In this document: positions 28,251 to 36,137 of the stretch, in pieces | Layout of the letters: every line of letters begins with the position of its first letter | Numbering within the stretch: position 1 is the stretch's first letter | Source: Spirochaetia bacterium | Lineage (GTDB): Bacteria; Spirochaetota; Leptospiria; Turneriellales; JAOUOS01 | Length of the DNA stretch: 64,000 nucleotides | Direction of reading: 5' to 3' | Assembly (NCBI GenBank): GCA_029880285.1 | Contig: JAOUOS010000002.1 | Location: 1-64,000, forward strand | Notes under the pieces: model-generated | Seen by the model: the letters and a program-made list of their open reading frames with translations, nothing else | The model's database searches: none | Told to the model about the DNA's origin: nothing | Program-made: the position numbers and the translations under genes

Positions 28251-28481
28251 ATGGCTGATATGGATAAAATAAAGAAAATAATCGCTGAACAACTGGGAGT
28301 TGATGAATCAGAAATCACTCCAGAGTCACATTTTATTGATGACTTAGGCGCCGATTCATTAGATACAGTTGAATTGGTAATGGCTCTTGAAGAAGAATTT
28401 GGCATTGAAGTTCCAGATGAAGATGCTGAAAAAATACAAACTGTTGGTGATGTAGCAAAATACATCGACGAACATTCTTGA
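28251..28481 (+). CDS. acpP: Acyl carrier protein
   Basis: A 76-aa acidic protein of standard length that carries growing acyl chains on 4'-phosphopantetheine. The attachment Ser is in [31 protein letters not shown], the classic ACP sequence. A strong AGGAGG precedes ATG 28251, as expected for a highly expressed gene. It follows fabG by 84 bases and precedes rnc, an order found in many bacteria. Confidence 0.97.
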   Translation: MADMDKIKKIIAEQLGVDESEITPESHFIDDLGADSLDTVELVMALEEEFGIEVPDEDAEKIQTVGDVAKYIDEHS

Positions 28482-28490
28482 GATAATACA

Positions 28491-28525
28491 GGGGTCGTGT
28501 TAAAATTAATCTTTTACACGACCCC
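28491..28525 (+). terminator. Hairpin between acpP and rnc (attenuator or RNase III site)
   Basis: GGGGTCGTGT (28491-28500) pairs perfectly with ACACGACCCC (28516-28525); inner AAAA/TTTT pairing lengthens the stem past a one-base bulge. TTAATTTATT follows, a weak U-rich tract. It ends 11 bases before the rnc start codon, where a Shine-Dalgarno would be expected and none is seen. It could terminate much of the acpP transcript and limit rnc expression, or be cut by RNase III itself. Confidence 0.6.
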
Positions 28526-28536
28526 GTTAATTTATT

Positions 28537-29271
28537 ATGCGGGAAGACCGTAAAAATAAAATTCAAGAATTCATAGAAAAGTATAATTTATCACAAATAC
28601 CGCTTGAGTTAATAGATCAGGCTCTTACACATAAAAGTTACGCAAACGAACATAAAGCTGAATATATTAATTATCTACCATTAGATACACACAATCAGCG
28701 GTTAGAATTCTTAGGCGATGCCGTTTTGGGTATGGTTATCGCTAAAGCATTATTTGAAAATCTACCGGATGATAATGAGGGTATACTTACGAGAAAAAAA
28801 GCTCAGGCGGTTTGTGAAGCCACCTTAGGAGAAATAGGTAGCAGCCTTAAAATAGGAGAACTTTTACTTTTAGGTAAAGGTGAAAAAGCCGCCGAAGGTA
28901 ATAAAAGAATATCTATAATTGCCGATACTACTGAAGCTTTATTAGGGGCCATATTTTTAGGGGCAGGATATGCTAAAGCTGAAAGTTTTATATTAGAAAC
29001 ATGGAAGCCTTATATAGAAGGCAATAAAACCGCTAAAGAAAGTTTTGATTACAAATCAAGACTACAAGAATGGCTGATGGGTCAAAAAGGAATAATGCCT
29101 TATTATAAAATTCTTTCGGCTAAAGGGCCGGAACATGAAAAAACATTTCATGTAGCTTTAATAATTCAAGGAGAGCAAAAAACAGAAGCCTTTGCCTCAA
29201 ACAGAAAAAGAGCAGAGCAGGAAGCCGCTAAAAAACATCTTGAAAACGAAGGTGTGATAATTCATTCTTAA
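28537..29271 (+). CDS. rnc: Ribonuclease III
   Basis: A 244-aa endonuclease for double-stranded RNA (rRNA processing, mRNA turnover). The catalytic signature is NQRLEFLGDAVLGMVIA; the second acidic cluster is ADTTEALLGAIFLGAG. The C-terminal dsRNA-binding domain (about 168-240) has DYKSRLQEWLMGQKG and RKRAEQEAAKKHLE. Length is normal. ATG 28537 has no clear Shine-Dalgarno and is preceded by the hairpin at 28491-28525. Its TAA overlaps the stop codon of convergent proB in the palindrome TTAA. Confidence 0.96.
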   Translation: MREDRKNKIQEFIEKYNLSQIPLELIDQALTHKSYANEHKAEYINYLPLDTHNQRLEFLGDAVLGMVIAKALFENLPDDNEGILTRKKAQAVCEATLGEIGSSLKIGELLLLGKGEKAAEGNKRISIIADTTEALLGAIFLGAGYAKAESFILETWKPYIEGNKTAKESFDYKSRLQEWLMGQKGIMPYYKILSAKGPEHEKTFHVALIIQGEQKTEAFASNRKRAEQEAAKKHLENEGVIIHS

Positions 29272-30383
29272 AGAAGAATTAAATTATCACGGTGAATTAC
29301 TTCTAAACCTCTTTCTTCTTTTTTACTTATCAGAAAATCTTCTAATTCTTTATTACTATAAGATATAATACCCTTGCCTAGTTTCTTATCTTTATAAAAG
29401 ATTTCAATAATGTCACCCTTATTAAAAACACCGTCATATTTTTCAATACCCACTATTAAAAGAGAAGCATTCTTGCTTATAAGAGCTTCTTTTGCTCCTT
29501 TATCAATATAAAGACTGCCGGTTATATGCCTATTGTGAAGCAGCCATCTTTTTTTCGCGGCTACTTCATTTTTTTGCAGAGAAGTGAAAAACCATGTTCC
29601 TTTAGGCTCTCCCTTTAAGAGATCATATATTATTTTGGGAGATTTACCGCTACAAATATTCATAATATGACCAGACAAGAGAATTTTTTCGGCGCTTTTC
29701 AATTTTGTTTTCATACCCCCTATACCGCCTTCATTAGGACCCTGCGCATGTTTAAAATATTTATCGCTTATTTTATCTATGAAATCTATTTTTTTATTTT
29801 CTATAATAAACCCGTCTACAGTGGTCAGCATGATTAAAAAAGTATACGGATGCATACCTGCTATAAGCTCTGAAAGCGTGTCATTATCCCCTACTTTTAA
29901 CTCTTCTGTGGCTACCGCGTCATTTTCATTTATTACCGGCACAGACTTCCAGTTTATTAATTGTTCAATGGTATATTTTAAATTTTGATAATGTTTTCTA
30001 TTTTGAAAATCTGATTTTGAAACTAAAATTTGCGCTATAGGTATGTTTTTTCTTTCAAAAGCGTCACGATATATATCAATAAGAAGACTTTGCCCCAAAG
30101 AAGCCAATGCTTGTTTTTCAACCAGTGTTATTTTTTTTTGAACATAATCTTTTTTTTCTCGTTTTAATAATTCTTTACCTAAGCCTACCGCTCCCGAAGA
30201 GACAATAATAGGATTAATACCTGATTTTTGAAGAAACAAAACAACATCGGCAAGCTCATGAAAAAAAATGGAGTTTTGATTTTCTATATGCGGAGTTATA
30301 CTGTTTGTACCTATTTTTATAACTACATGCTTTATTTTTTTTAACGATTCCTGCAAAAGCGGCTGTATTTCTGAAAAATTCAT
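29268..30383 (-). CDS. proB: Glutamate 5-kinase with C-terminal PUA domain
   Basis: A 371-aa enzyme that phosphorylates glutamate in the first step of proline synthesis. The amino-acid-kinase domain has HVVIKIGTNSI, IIVSSGAVGLG, QALASLGQ, VPVINENDAV and DNDTLSELIAG, and GIGGMKTKLKSAEK. A PUA domain fills the C-terminus (from about residue 275). I choose ATG 30383, six bases after the dxr stop; the longer open frame to 30434 would overlap dxr and adds unrelated sequence. No proA is adjacent. It is the last gene of the rpsB-dxr group. Confidence 0.92.
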   Translation of the reverse strand: MNFSEIQPLLQESLKKIKHVVIKIGTNSITPHIENQNSIFFHELADVVLFLQKSGINPIIVSSGAVGLGKELLKREKKDYVQKKITLVEKQALASLGQSLLIDIYRDAFERKNIPIAQILVSKSDFQNRKHYQNLKYTIEQLINWKSVPVINENDAVATEELKVGDNDTLSELIAGMHPYTFLIMLTTVDGFIIENKKIDFIDKISDKYFKHAQGPNEGGIGGMKTKLKSAEKILLSGHIMNICSGKSPKIIYDLLKGEPKGTWFFTSLQKNEVAAKKRWLLHNRHITGSLYIDKGAKEALISKNASLLIVGIEKYDGVFNKGDIIEIFYKDKKLGKGIISYSNKELEDFLISKKEERGLEVIHRDNLILL

Positions 30384-30388
30384 ATTCT

Positions 30389-31546
30389 TTACATTACTGA
30401 ACGAATAATTTCTCCCGCATTTTTTCTTGCCCATAAATCGGCCTCTAATAAATAATCAATGGAGTTTTCATTTTCAGTAAATTTGTTTTTTTCAATTATT
30501 TTTTCTATAATCACGGGAATCTCGCAAAAAGAAATTTGTTCTTTCAAAAAAGCATATACTGCTTCTTCATTAGCGGCATTATAAACAGCTGGATACGAAC
30601 CTTTTCTTTTACCCGATTCAATGCCTAAATAAAACGCAGGAAATTTTTCTTTATCTATAGTATGAAAAGTAAAATCGGGAAATTGTTGAGGAACTTCTGC
30701 TTCAATAGTTTTTTTAGGCGGCTGAGGATAAAAAAAACTGTGTGCCAAAGGGTATACCATATCAGGCTTGTTCACATGAAAGAAAAAACTTCCGTCAATA
30801 TGTTGAACTATAGCGTGAATATAACTTTGCGGATGAATTACAGCGTCTAAGTAATCATAATCTAAATTAAATAAATAATGAGCTTCTATAATTTCTAAAG
30901 CTTTGTTTACCATAGCCGCAGAATCAACTGTTATTTTACTTCCCATGCTCCATGTAGGATGATTTAAGACATCTTTTTTAGAAGCTTTTTTTATTTCTTC
31001 AAAAGTTTTATTAAAAAAAGGACCTCCTGAAGCTGTTAAAATAATTTTATCAATTTGACTTTTTAATTTACCGCCATTTAAAAGGCGAAAAACACTATTA
31101 TGCTCAGAATCTACTGGTATAACAGCTGTATTATTATCTCTCGCAGCTGCCATAATAGGAATTCCCGCTGTTATTAAACTTTCTTTATTGGCCAACAGCA
31201 TTTTTTTTCCCTTACAGGCCGCTTTATACGCGGCTTTTATGCCAGATGAACCTGATACCGAAATTAAAACCATATCATAATCAATATCTAATAGATTTTC
31301 CATTGAAATATAGAAAGAACATTTTATACTGCGCCAGTATTTTATTTCATCTTCTGTTATATTTTCATTTGAACAGCTGATATTTTTAACGCTAAATTCT
31401 TTTTGAATTTTTTTTGCCAGTTCAAAGTTATTATGATATGAAAACCCTATAAGAAAAAATTCTTCTTTATTTACTCTTAACACCTTCAAGGCGCTTTCGC
31501 CTATAGAACCGGTAATTCCCAGAATTATGGTTTTATAATTCATCAT
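30389..31546 (-). CDS. dxr: 1-deoxy-D-xylulose 5-phosphate reductoisomerase
   Basis: A 385-aa NADPH enzyme of the MEP isoprenoid pathway that makes 2-C-methyl-D-erythritol 4-phosphate. Motifs: GITGSIGESALKVL (NADPH binding), LANKESLI, PVDSEHNS (metal-binding Asp and Glu), TASGGPFF, HPTWSMGSKITVDSAAMVNKALEIIEAH. Length is normal. The gene begins one base after cdsA stops. Two ATGs in tandem (31546, 31543) are both possible starts. It shows that this organism uses the MEP route to supply UppS. Confidence 0.96.
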   Translation of the reverse strand: MMNYKTIILGITGSIGESALKVLRVNKEEFFLIGFSYHNNFELAKKIQKEFSVKNISCSNENITEDEIKYWRSIKCSFYISMENLLDIDYDMVLISVSGSSGIKAAYKAACKGKKMLLANKESLITAGIPIMAAARDNNTAVIPVDSEHNSVFRLLNGGKLKSQIDKIILTASGGPFFNKTFEEIKKASKKDVLNHPTWSMGSKITVDSAAMVNKALEIIEAHYLFNLDYDYLDAVIHPQSYIHAIVQHIDGSFFFHVNKPDMVYPLAHSFFYPQPPKKTIEAEVPQQFPDFTFHTIDKEKFPAFYLGIESGKRKGSYPAVYNAANEEAVYAFLKEQISFCEIPVIIEKIIEKNKFTENENSIDYLLEADLWARKNAGEIIRSVM

Positions 31547-31547
31547 C

Positions 31548-32450
31548 TTATATATTATTAAAATAATTTATTATATTATAGGTATGATAAAAACCGGGGA
31601 TTGTAAAAAGCAAAGCGTCTATTAAGTCTAACATCCCTCCATGACCGGGAATTATATTGCCCGAATCTTTTTTTCCCGAGTTTCTTTTTAAAAGTGATTC
31701 TGAAAGATCGCCTAAAATGGAAGCCGCGTATATAATTATACCAAAGATTGTAATCTCAATAAAAGTAAAAAATGTAATATCAAAATATGATCTCACTATA
31801 TAGTAAAAAAGATGAGTTAACATAAGCTGCCCTATAAGACCGCCAATATAGCCCTCATAAGTTTTATTGGGACTTATTACAAACCCTATTTTATGTTTGC
31901 CAAAAGACTTACCGCTAAAATATGCCATTGTATCACTCATCACTGTACTCCATGAAACAAGCCATATAAAAAAAACACCATCTTTAAGTTTTAAAAGTAA
32001 AAATAAATGAGAAATAGGTATAATAATATAAACAACTGCCGAAAAAGCTGTACCTATTGAATTAAAAGCATTTTCAATTGAACCACTTTTCAATTCTCTA
32101 ATTAACACGCCAAAAAGATAAATTATAAAAAATCCAATTATTAAATTATAATTTAAAGTAAAATACTCTAAGAAAAAATTTATAAATTCTATATTTGTTT
32201 TTTCTGACTTCAAAAGATCAAAATAAAAAATAGTTAAAAGAGCTGTACCAAAAAGATATTCCAGTTTCCTTGATTTTTTATTTTTACTATAACTTTCAAA
32301 TAAATAAAAAAACTCACGTAACGATAGTAATCCGAATACAAGACAAAATAAATATAATATCAAATAATACGGCCACTTTGCATTAAACGCCAATATGTAA
32401 AAAGCGGCAATAACAAGACCGCTAAGAATTCTTTTTAAGGTTTCTCCCAT
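31548..32450 (-). CDS. cdsA: Phosphatidate cytidylyltransferase
   Basis: A 300-aa integral membrane enzyme that makes CDP-diacylglycerol from phosphatidate and CTP. It has about eight hydrophobic segments and the CdsA signature near the C-terminus, SILGDLSESLLKRNSGKKDSGNIIPGHGGMLDLIDAL in pieces: DLSES, KRNSGKKDSG, PGHGG-LD-ID. Also visible is the KTYEGYIGG stretch common to the family. It lies between uppS (3-base gap) and dxr. Confidence 0.95.
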   Translation of the reverse strand: MGETLKRILSGLVIAAFYILAFNAKWPYYLILYLFCLVFGLLSLREFFYLFESYSKNKKSRKLEYLFGTALLTIFYFDLLKSEKTNIEFINFFLEYFTLNYNLIIGFFIIYLFGVLIRELKSGSIENAFNSIGTAFSAVVYIIIPISHLFLLLKLKDGVFFIWLVSWSTVMSDTMAYFSGKSFGKHKIGFVISPNKTYEGYIGGLIGQLMLTHLFYYIVRSYFDITFFTFIEITIFGIIIYAASILGDLSESLLKRNSGKKDSGNIIPGHGGMLDLIDALLFTIPGFYHTYNIINYFNNI

Positions 32451-32453
32451 AAT

Positions 32454-33203
32454 TTAAGCTAAGCCGCCATACTTTCTGGTTCTAGATTGAAAATCAATAA
32501 TACTATTATAAAATTCTTCTTCATTAAAATCTGGCCATGTAACATCCGTAAAATAAAATTCAGCGTAAGCGCATTGATAAAGTAAGAAATTTGAAAGCCT
32601 TTTTTCACCTGCTGTTCTTATTAGCAAATCTACATCTGGTATATTTTTAGTATAAAGACAGTTTCTAAACTCTTTTTCTGAAATTTTTATTTTTTTCTTT
32701 ATGTGCAAAGTCGAAATTTTCTCAAGTTTTTGACTTAATATGGTTTCACAAGCTCTGTGAATTTCATCTCTGGCCCCATAATTTAAACAAAGATTCGCTG
32801 TTATATTCTTTTGCTTTTTTGTTTCGTCTACTGCTTCTATAATTAAATTTTTTGTTTTTTGGGGCAGCTTGCTTATATCACCCGAAACCATAATTTTTAC
32901 GCCTTTTTTTTTCATATCTGCCAGTTCGTTCGTTATAAACTCATTTAATAGATTAAAAAGACCGGTTATTTCAATTTTTGGCCGCCGCCAGTTTTCTGTA
33001 GAAAAAGCGTAAAGCGATATAAAAGGAATTTTTAATTTTAAACTTGTATCTAAAAGATTTATAACAGCTTCTGTACCTTTACGGTGGCCCTCAATGCGTG
33101 ACAACCCTTTTTTTTGCGCCCATCTTCCGTTACCATCCATTATAATGGCAATATGTTTTGGCAAAAGAGAGGGTATTATTTTTTTTTGATATGATTGGCG
33201 CAA
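32454..33203 (-). CDS. uppS: Undecaprenyl (di-trans,poly-cis) diphosphate synthase
   Basis: A 249-aa cis-prenyltransferase that builds the lipid carrier for cell-wall and O-antigen sugars. The catalytic Asp is in HIAIIMDGNGRWAQKKG; RIEGHRKG, SLYAFSTENWRRP, LCLNYGARDEI, and DLLIRTAGEKRLSNFLLYQCAYAEFYF complete the signature set. It starts 11 bases after frr. Normal length. Confidence 0.96.
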   Translation of the reverse strand: MRQSYQKKIIPSLLPKHIAIIMDGNGRWAQKKGLSRIEGHRKGTEAVINLLDTSLKLKIPFISLYAFSTENWRRPKIEITGLFNLLNEFITNELADMKKKGVKIMVSGDISKLPQKTKNLIIEAVDETKKQKNITANLCLNYGARDEIHRACETILSQKLEKISTLHIKKKIKISEKEFRNCLYTKNIPDVDLLIRTAGEKRLSNFLLYQCAYAEFYFTDVTWPDFNEEEFYNSIIDFQSRTRKYGGLA

Positions 33204-33214
33204 ATTTTAACCAA

Positions 33215-33781
33215 TTACACCGTCATAATCTCGGTTTCTTTATTTTTATACATTTCATCCATTTTATGGATACTATCGTCTGTTATTTTTTGTATTTCAT
33301 TTTGTTTTTGATGAATTTCATCTTCAGATAAACCTTCTCCCTTTAGTTTTTTTATATGTTCATTAGAATCTCTTCTTATATTTCGTACTGAAACTTTAAA
33401 TTCTTCAACTTTTTGCTTGGCAAGTTTTAATAATTCTCTTCTTCTTTCTTCATTTAAATCTGGCAGATTAATTCTTATTACATTACCGTCATCTTGAGGA
33501 TTTAGATCTCTTCCTGATTTTTGTATTGCTTTAATTACTTCTTGTCTATTGCTTTTATCCCAAACATCAATTAAAATCATACGCGGCTCGGGAATATTTA
33601 TACTGGCAGTTTGATTAAGAGGCATTTTTTGTCCATATACTTCAACCTTAATATCTTCAACTAATGCGGGGGTTGCTCTGCCTGATCTTATTTGTGTAAA
33701 AGCACCCGATAAACCTTCTATGCTTTTTTTCATTTTTAATTTAGTTTCTTCTAAAATTGAATTTACATTTTCAATCGACAT
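33215..33781 (-). CDS. frr: Ribosome recycling factor
   Basis: 188 aa, the usual length. With EF-G it splits ribosomes after termination. Family motifs: RSGRATPALVEDIKVEVYGQKMPLNQTASINIPEPR in sections (RSGRATP, VYGQKMPLNQ), DKSNRQEVIKAI, NVIRINLPDLNEERRREL and VRNIRRDSNE. It overlaps the end of pyrH by 11 bases. Confidence 0.97.
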   Translation of the reverse strand: MSIENVNSILEETKLKMKKSIEGLSGAFTQIRSGRATPALVEDIKVEVYGQKMPLNQTASINIPEPRMILIDVWDKSNRQEVIKAIQKSGRDLNPQDDGNVIRINLPDLNEERRRELLKLAKQKVEEFKVSVRNIRRDSNEHIKKLKGEGLSEDEIHQKQNEIQKITDDSIHKMDEMYKNKETEIMTV

Positions 33782-34538
33782 AGTATTCAGCTCCTTCTTT
33801 GCTGTTTATTAAAGTACCCACTGAGTCACCTTCAACAGCTTTTTTTAAGTTCCCCTGTTTTTTTATATCAAAAACTTTTATTGGCATTTTATTATCCATG
33901 CAAAGAGAAAAAGCTGTAGAGTCCATTATTTTTAATTGCCTTTGAAGCGCTTCCATATAGGAAACATTTTTATAACGTTTCGCATTTTTATTTTTTTCCG
34001 GATCATCGTCATAAACGCCGTCTACTCTGGTTGCTTTTAATATCACATCAGCAGAAAGCTCAATGGCCCTTAAAGCTGCCGTTGTATCAGTGGTAAAATA
34101 TGGATTGCCGGTACCCCCCGACAAAATTACGACTCTTTTTTTCTCAAGATGCCTTAAGGCTTTTCTTCTAATGAAAGACTCGGCAATAGACTTTATTTCA
34201 ATAGCACTTTGAAGGCGGCTTATTAAACCCTGTTTTTCTAGAAAATCCATAAGCGCCAAACCGTTTATTATGGTAGCCATCATACCCATATAATCTGCCG
34301 TAGCTCTATCCATTCCCTCACTGGCAGCTTTCATGCCTCTAAAAATATTACCGCCGCCTATTACGATGGCAATTTCTACGCCTAATTTATGAATTTCATG
34401 AATTTGAGAAGCTAACGACTCAATAGTAGCTACATTAATACCCGTTTTGTCTTCACCGGCTAAAATTTCTCCTGAAAGCTTTAAAAGAACCCGACGATAT
34501 TTTTGGCCAACTATATTTTTTTCAGCCTCATCGGACAT
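33771..34538 (-). CDS. pyrH: UMP kinase
   Basis: 255 aa, slightly longer than usual because of a charged N-terminal extension of about 15 residues. It converts UMP to UDP with ATP. Motifs: RVLLKLSGEILAG, AIVIGGGNIFRG, ADYMGMMATIINGLAL, LSGGTGNPYFTTDTTAALRA, LKATRVDGVYDDDPEKN. Between tsf (4-base gap) and frr (overlap), the common order in bacteria. Confidence 0.97.
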   Translation of the reverse strand: MSDEAEKNIVGQKYRRVLLKLSGEILAGEDKTGINVATIESLASQIHEIHKLGVEIAIVIGGGNIFRGMKAASEGMDRATADYMGMMATIINGLALMDFLEKQGLISRLQSAIEIKSIAESFIRRKALRHLEKKRVVILSGGTGNPYFTTDTTAALRAIELSADVILKATRVDGVYDDDPEKNKNAKRYKNVSYMEALQRQLKIMDSTAFSLCMDNKMPIKVFDIKKQGNLKKAVEGDSVGTLINSKEGAEYYVD

Positions 34539-34542
34539 AGAA

Positions 34543-35130
34543 CTAAATGGAATAGCGGGTAAACCTGCCTACAGAAATATTCTCGCCTAATTTCGCTATA
34601 TTATCTTTAATGAGATCGGCAATTGTTAAGCTAGGCTCTTTAACATAAGATTGCCCTAATAACGTTATATCACCAATATATTTATTTATTTTACCTTCTA
34701 ATATTTTTTCTATTACATTTGCCGGCTTGCCCTCATTTTCAAGAGCGTTTTTTTGAATTTCTTTTTCTTTTTCTATATCTTCTTTAGGAACCTGTTCTGC
34801 GTCAACATATAAAGGATTTGAAGCCGCTATGTGCATTGCTATATTTTTACCCAGTTCCTGAAAACTTTCATTTTTAGCAACAAAATCTGTTTCGCAGTTT
34901 AATTCAACCAATGTTGCCAGCTTGCCATTATGATGTACATATGAAAACAACCTGCCCTCATTGGCCTCTCTATCCATTTTTTTAACTGCTTTAATTATAC
35001 CTTTTTCACGAAGAGACGCAGCCGCTTTTTCAATATCGCCGCCGGTTTCTTCAAGAGCTTTTTTGCAATCTAACATTCCAGCGGATGTCATGATTCTTAA
35101 TTGTTTAATTTTTTCTGATTCTACAGCCAT
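34543..35130 (-). CDS. tsf: Elongation factor Ts (short form)
   Basis: 195 aa. EF-Ts recycles EF-Tu by nucleotide exchange. The N-terminal UBA-like domain has IKQLRIMTSAGMLDCKKALEETGGD, followed by EKAAASLREKGI and the core LVELNCETDFVAKNE, the TDFV motif that contacts EF-Tu. At 195 aa it is much shorter than the E. coli protein (about 280) and resembles the single-core-domain forms of some phyla. It lies 18 bases after rpsB. Confidence 0.96.
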   Translation of the reverse strand: MAVESEKIKQLRIMTSAGMLDCKKALEETGGDIEKAAASLREKGIIKAVKKMDREANEGRLFSYVHHNGKLATLVELNCETDFVAKNESFQELGKNIAMHIAASNPLYVDAEQVPKEDIEKEKEIQKNALENEGKPANVIEKILEGKINKYIGDITLLGQSYVKEPSLTIADLIKDNIAKLGENISVGRFTRYSI

Positions 35131-35148
35131 CTAAATTCCTTTATTTTA

Positions 35149-35976
35149 TTAATCGTTATCTAAGCTGGTATCGTATTTGCTTTCTATTTCTTCAAGATCT
35201 TCAATTTTTGAAAATTCACCAGAAGCTTCTAGCTCTTCGCTGGCAGTTTCATCAATTTCTTCTTCAATTTCTTCTAGAGTTTTAACACCGCCGGCTTTAC
35301 CTTCTTCTATAGCATTTGACATAATAGATAAAAATAACGAGATTGCTCTAATAGCATCATCATTTGCCGGTATAGGATAAGTTATTACATCAGGATCGCA
35401 GTTTGTGTCTACCATTGCGAATATAGGAATTCCCATTTTTCTTGCTTCTTGTATTGCAATTTCTTCTTTAACGGGATCAATTAAGAAAATAGCATCAGGA
35501 AGTTCATTCATTTCTTTTATTCCGCGAAGATACTTACTTAACTTATTTTTTTTACCTTCTAAAACTAATACTTCTTTTTTTGTTTTTACCAGTTCATGTA
35601 CGGCATTTCTTTCAAAAGCATCTTCTAACTTCTTAAGCTTTTGTATTGATTTTTTAACGGTATCAAAGTTTGTAAGAAACCCGCCCAGCCATCTGTTATT
35701 TATAAAGTACATACCGCACTTTACCGCAGCTTTTTCTATTTCTTCCTGTGCCTGTTTTTTAGTACCCACAAATAAAATTTTACCGCCCTGAGCTGCAATT
35801 TCTCTCATTGCCTCATAAGCAGTCTTTGCCATTGTTATTGTTTTTTGCAAGTTAATTATATGAATACCATTTCTTGCGGTAAAAATAAATGGTTTCATCT
35901 TAGGATTCCATCGGCGTGTCTGATGACCAAAGTGTACACCAGACTCTAGTAAATTTTTCATTGATATTGTTGCCAT
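35149..35976 (-). CDS. rpsB: Ribosomal protein S2 with acidic C-terminal extension
   Basis: 275 aa. S2 signatures: [27 protein letters not shown] in its first 35 residues, and [17 protein letters not shown]. The last 45 residues are strongly acidic ([19 protein letters not shown] and onward), an extension beyond the E. coli protein of about 240 aa. It is the first gene of the minus-strand translation/lipid operon. The leader 35977-36137 is shared with the divergent lipoprotein gene. Confidence 0.97.
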   Translation of the reverse strand: MATISMKNLLESGVHFGHQTRRWNPKMKPFIFTARNGIHIINLQKTITMAKTAYEAMREIAAQGGKILFVGTKKQAQEEIEKAAVKCGMYFINNRWLGGFLTNFDTVKKSIQKLKKLEDAFERNAVHELVKTKKEVLVLEGKKNKLSKYLRGIKEMNELPDAIFLIDPVKEEIAIQEARKMGIPIFAMVDTNCDPDVITYPIPANDDAIRAISLFLSIMSNAIEEGKAGGVKTLEEIEEEIDETASEELEASGEFSKIEDLEEIESKYDTSLDND

Positions 35977-36046
35977 TTTTATTTATTCTCTTCTTTTAAG
36001 AGCCAATTTTTAATTTCTAAACTGTTTGTAAATAATTTTCATGTTA

Positions 36047-36070
36047 CTTTACCCCTACTTTTTGGTAAAG
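36047..36070 (-). promoter_or_regulatory. Inverted repeat and possible promoter in the rpsB leader
   Basis: CTTTACC (36047-36053) and GGTAAAG (36064-36070) form a 7-bp inverted repeat with a 10-base centre. On the minus strand TTTACC and TAACAT stand 17 bases apart in the same place, a weak promoter match. It could be an operator, part of the promoter, or an RNA stem in the S2 leader. Confidence 0.3.
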
Positions 36071-36103
36071 ACCTGTAGATAAATTAAAATCTCTTTATTT
36101 TCA

Positions 36104-36131
36104 TTGACTTCTTATAAAAAGTCTCTATTTT
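36104..36131 (+). promoter_or_regulatory. Promoter of the EPND lipoprotein gene
   Basis: TTGACT (36104-36109) and TATTTT (36126-36131) are 16 bases apart. The expected transcription start, about seven bases downstream, coincides with the GTG start codon at 36138, so the mRNA may be leaderless. Confidence 0.5.
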
Positions 36132-36137
36132 GCGCTT

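Noticed and set aside
35177-35791. Plus-strand Ser/Ile-rich frames opposite rpsB
   Set aside because: They are the complement of the acidic C-terminal extension and core of S2.
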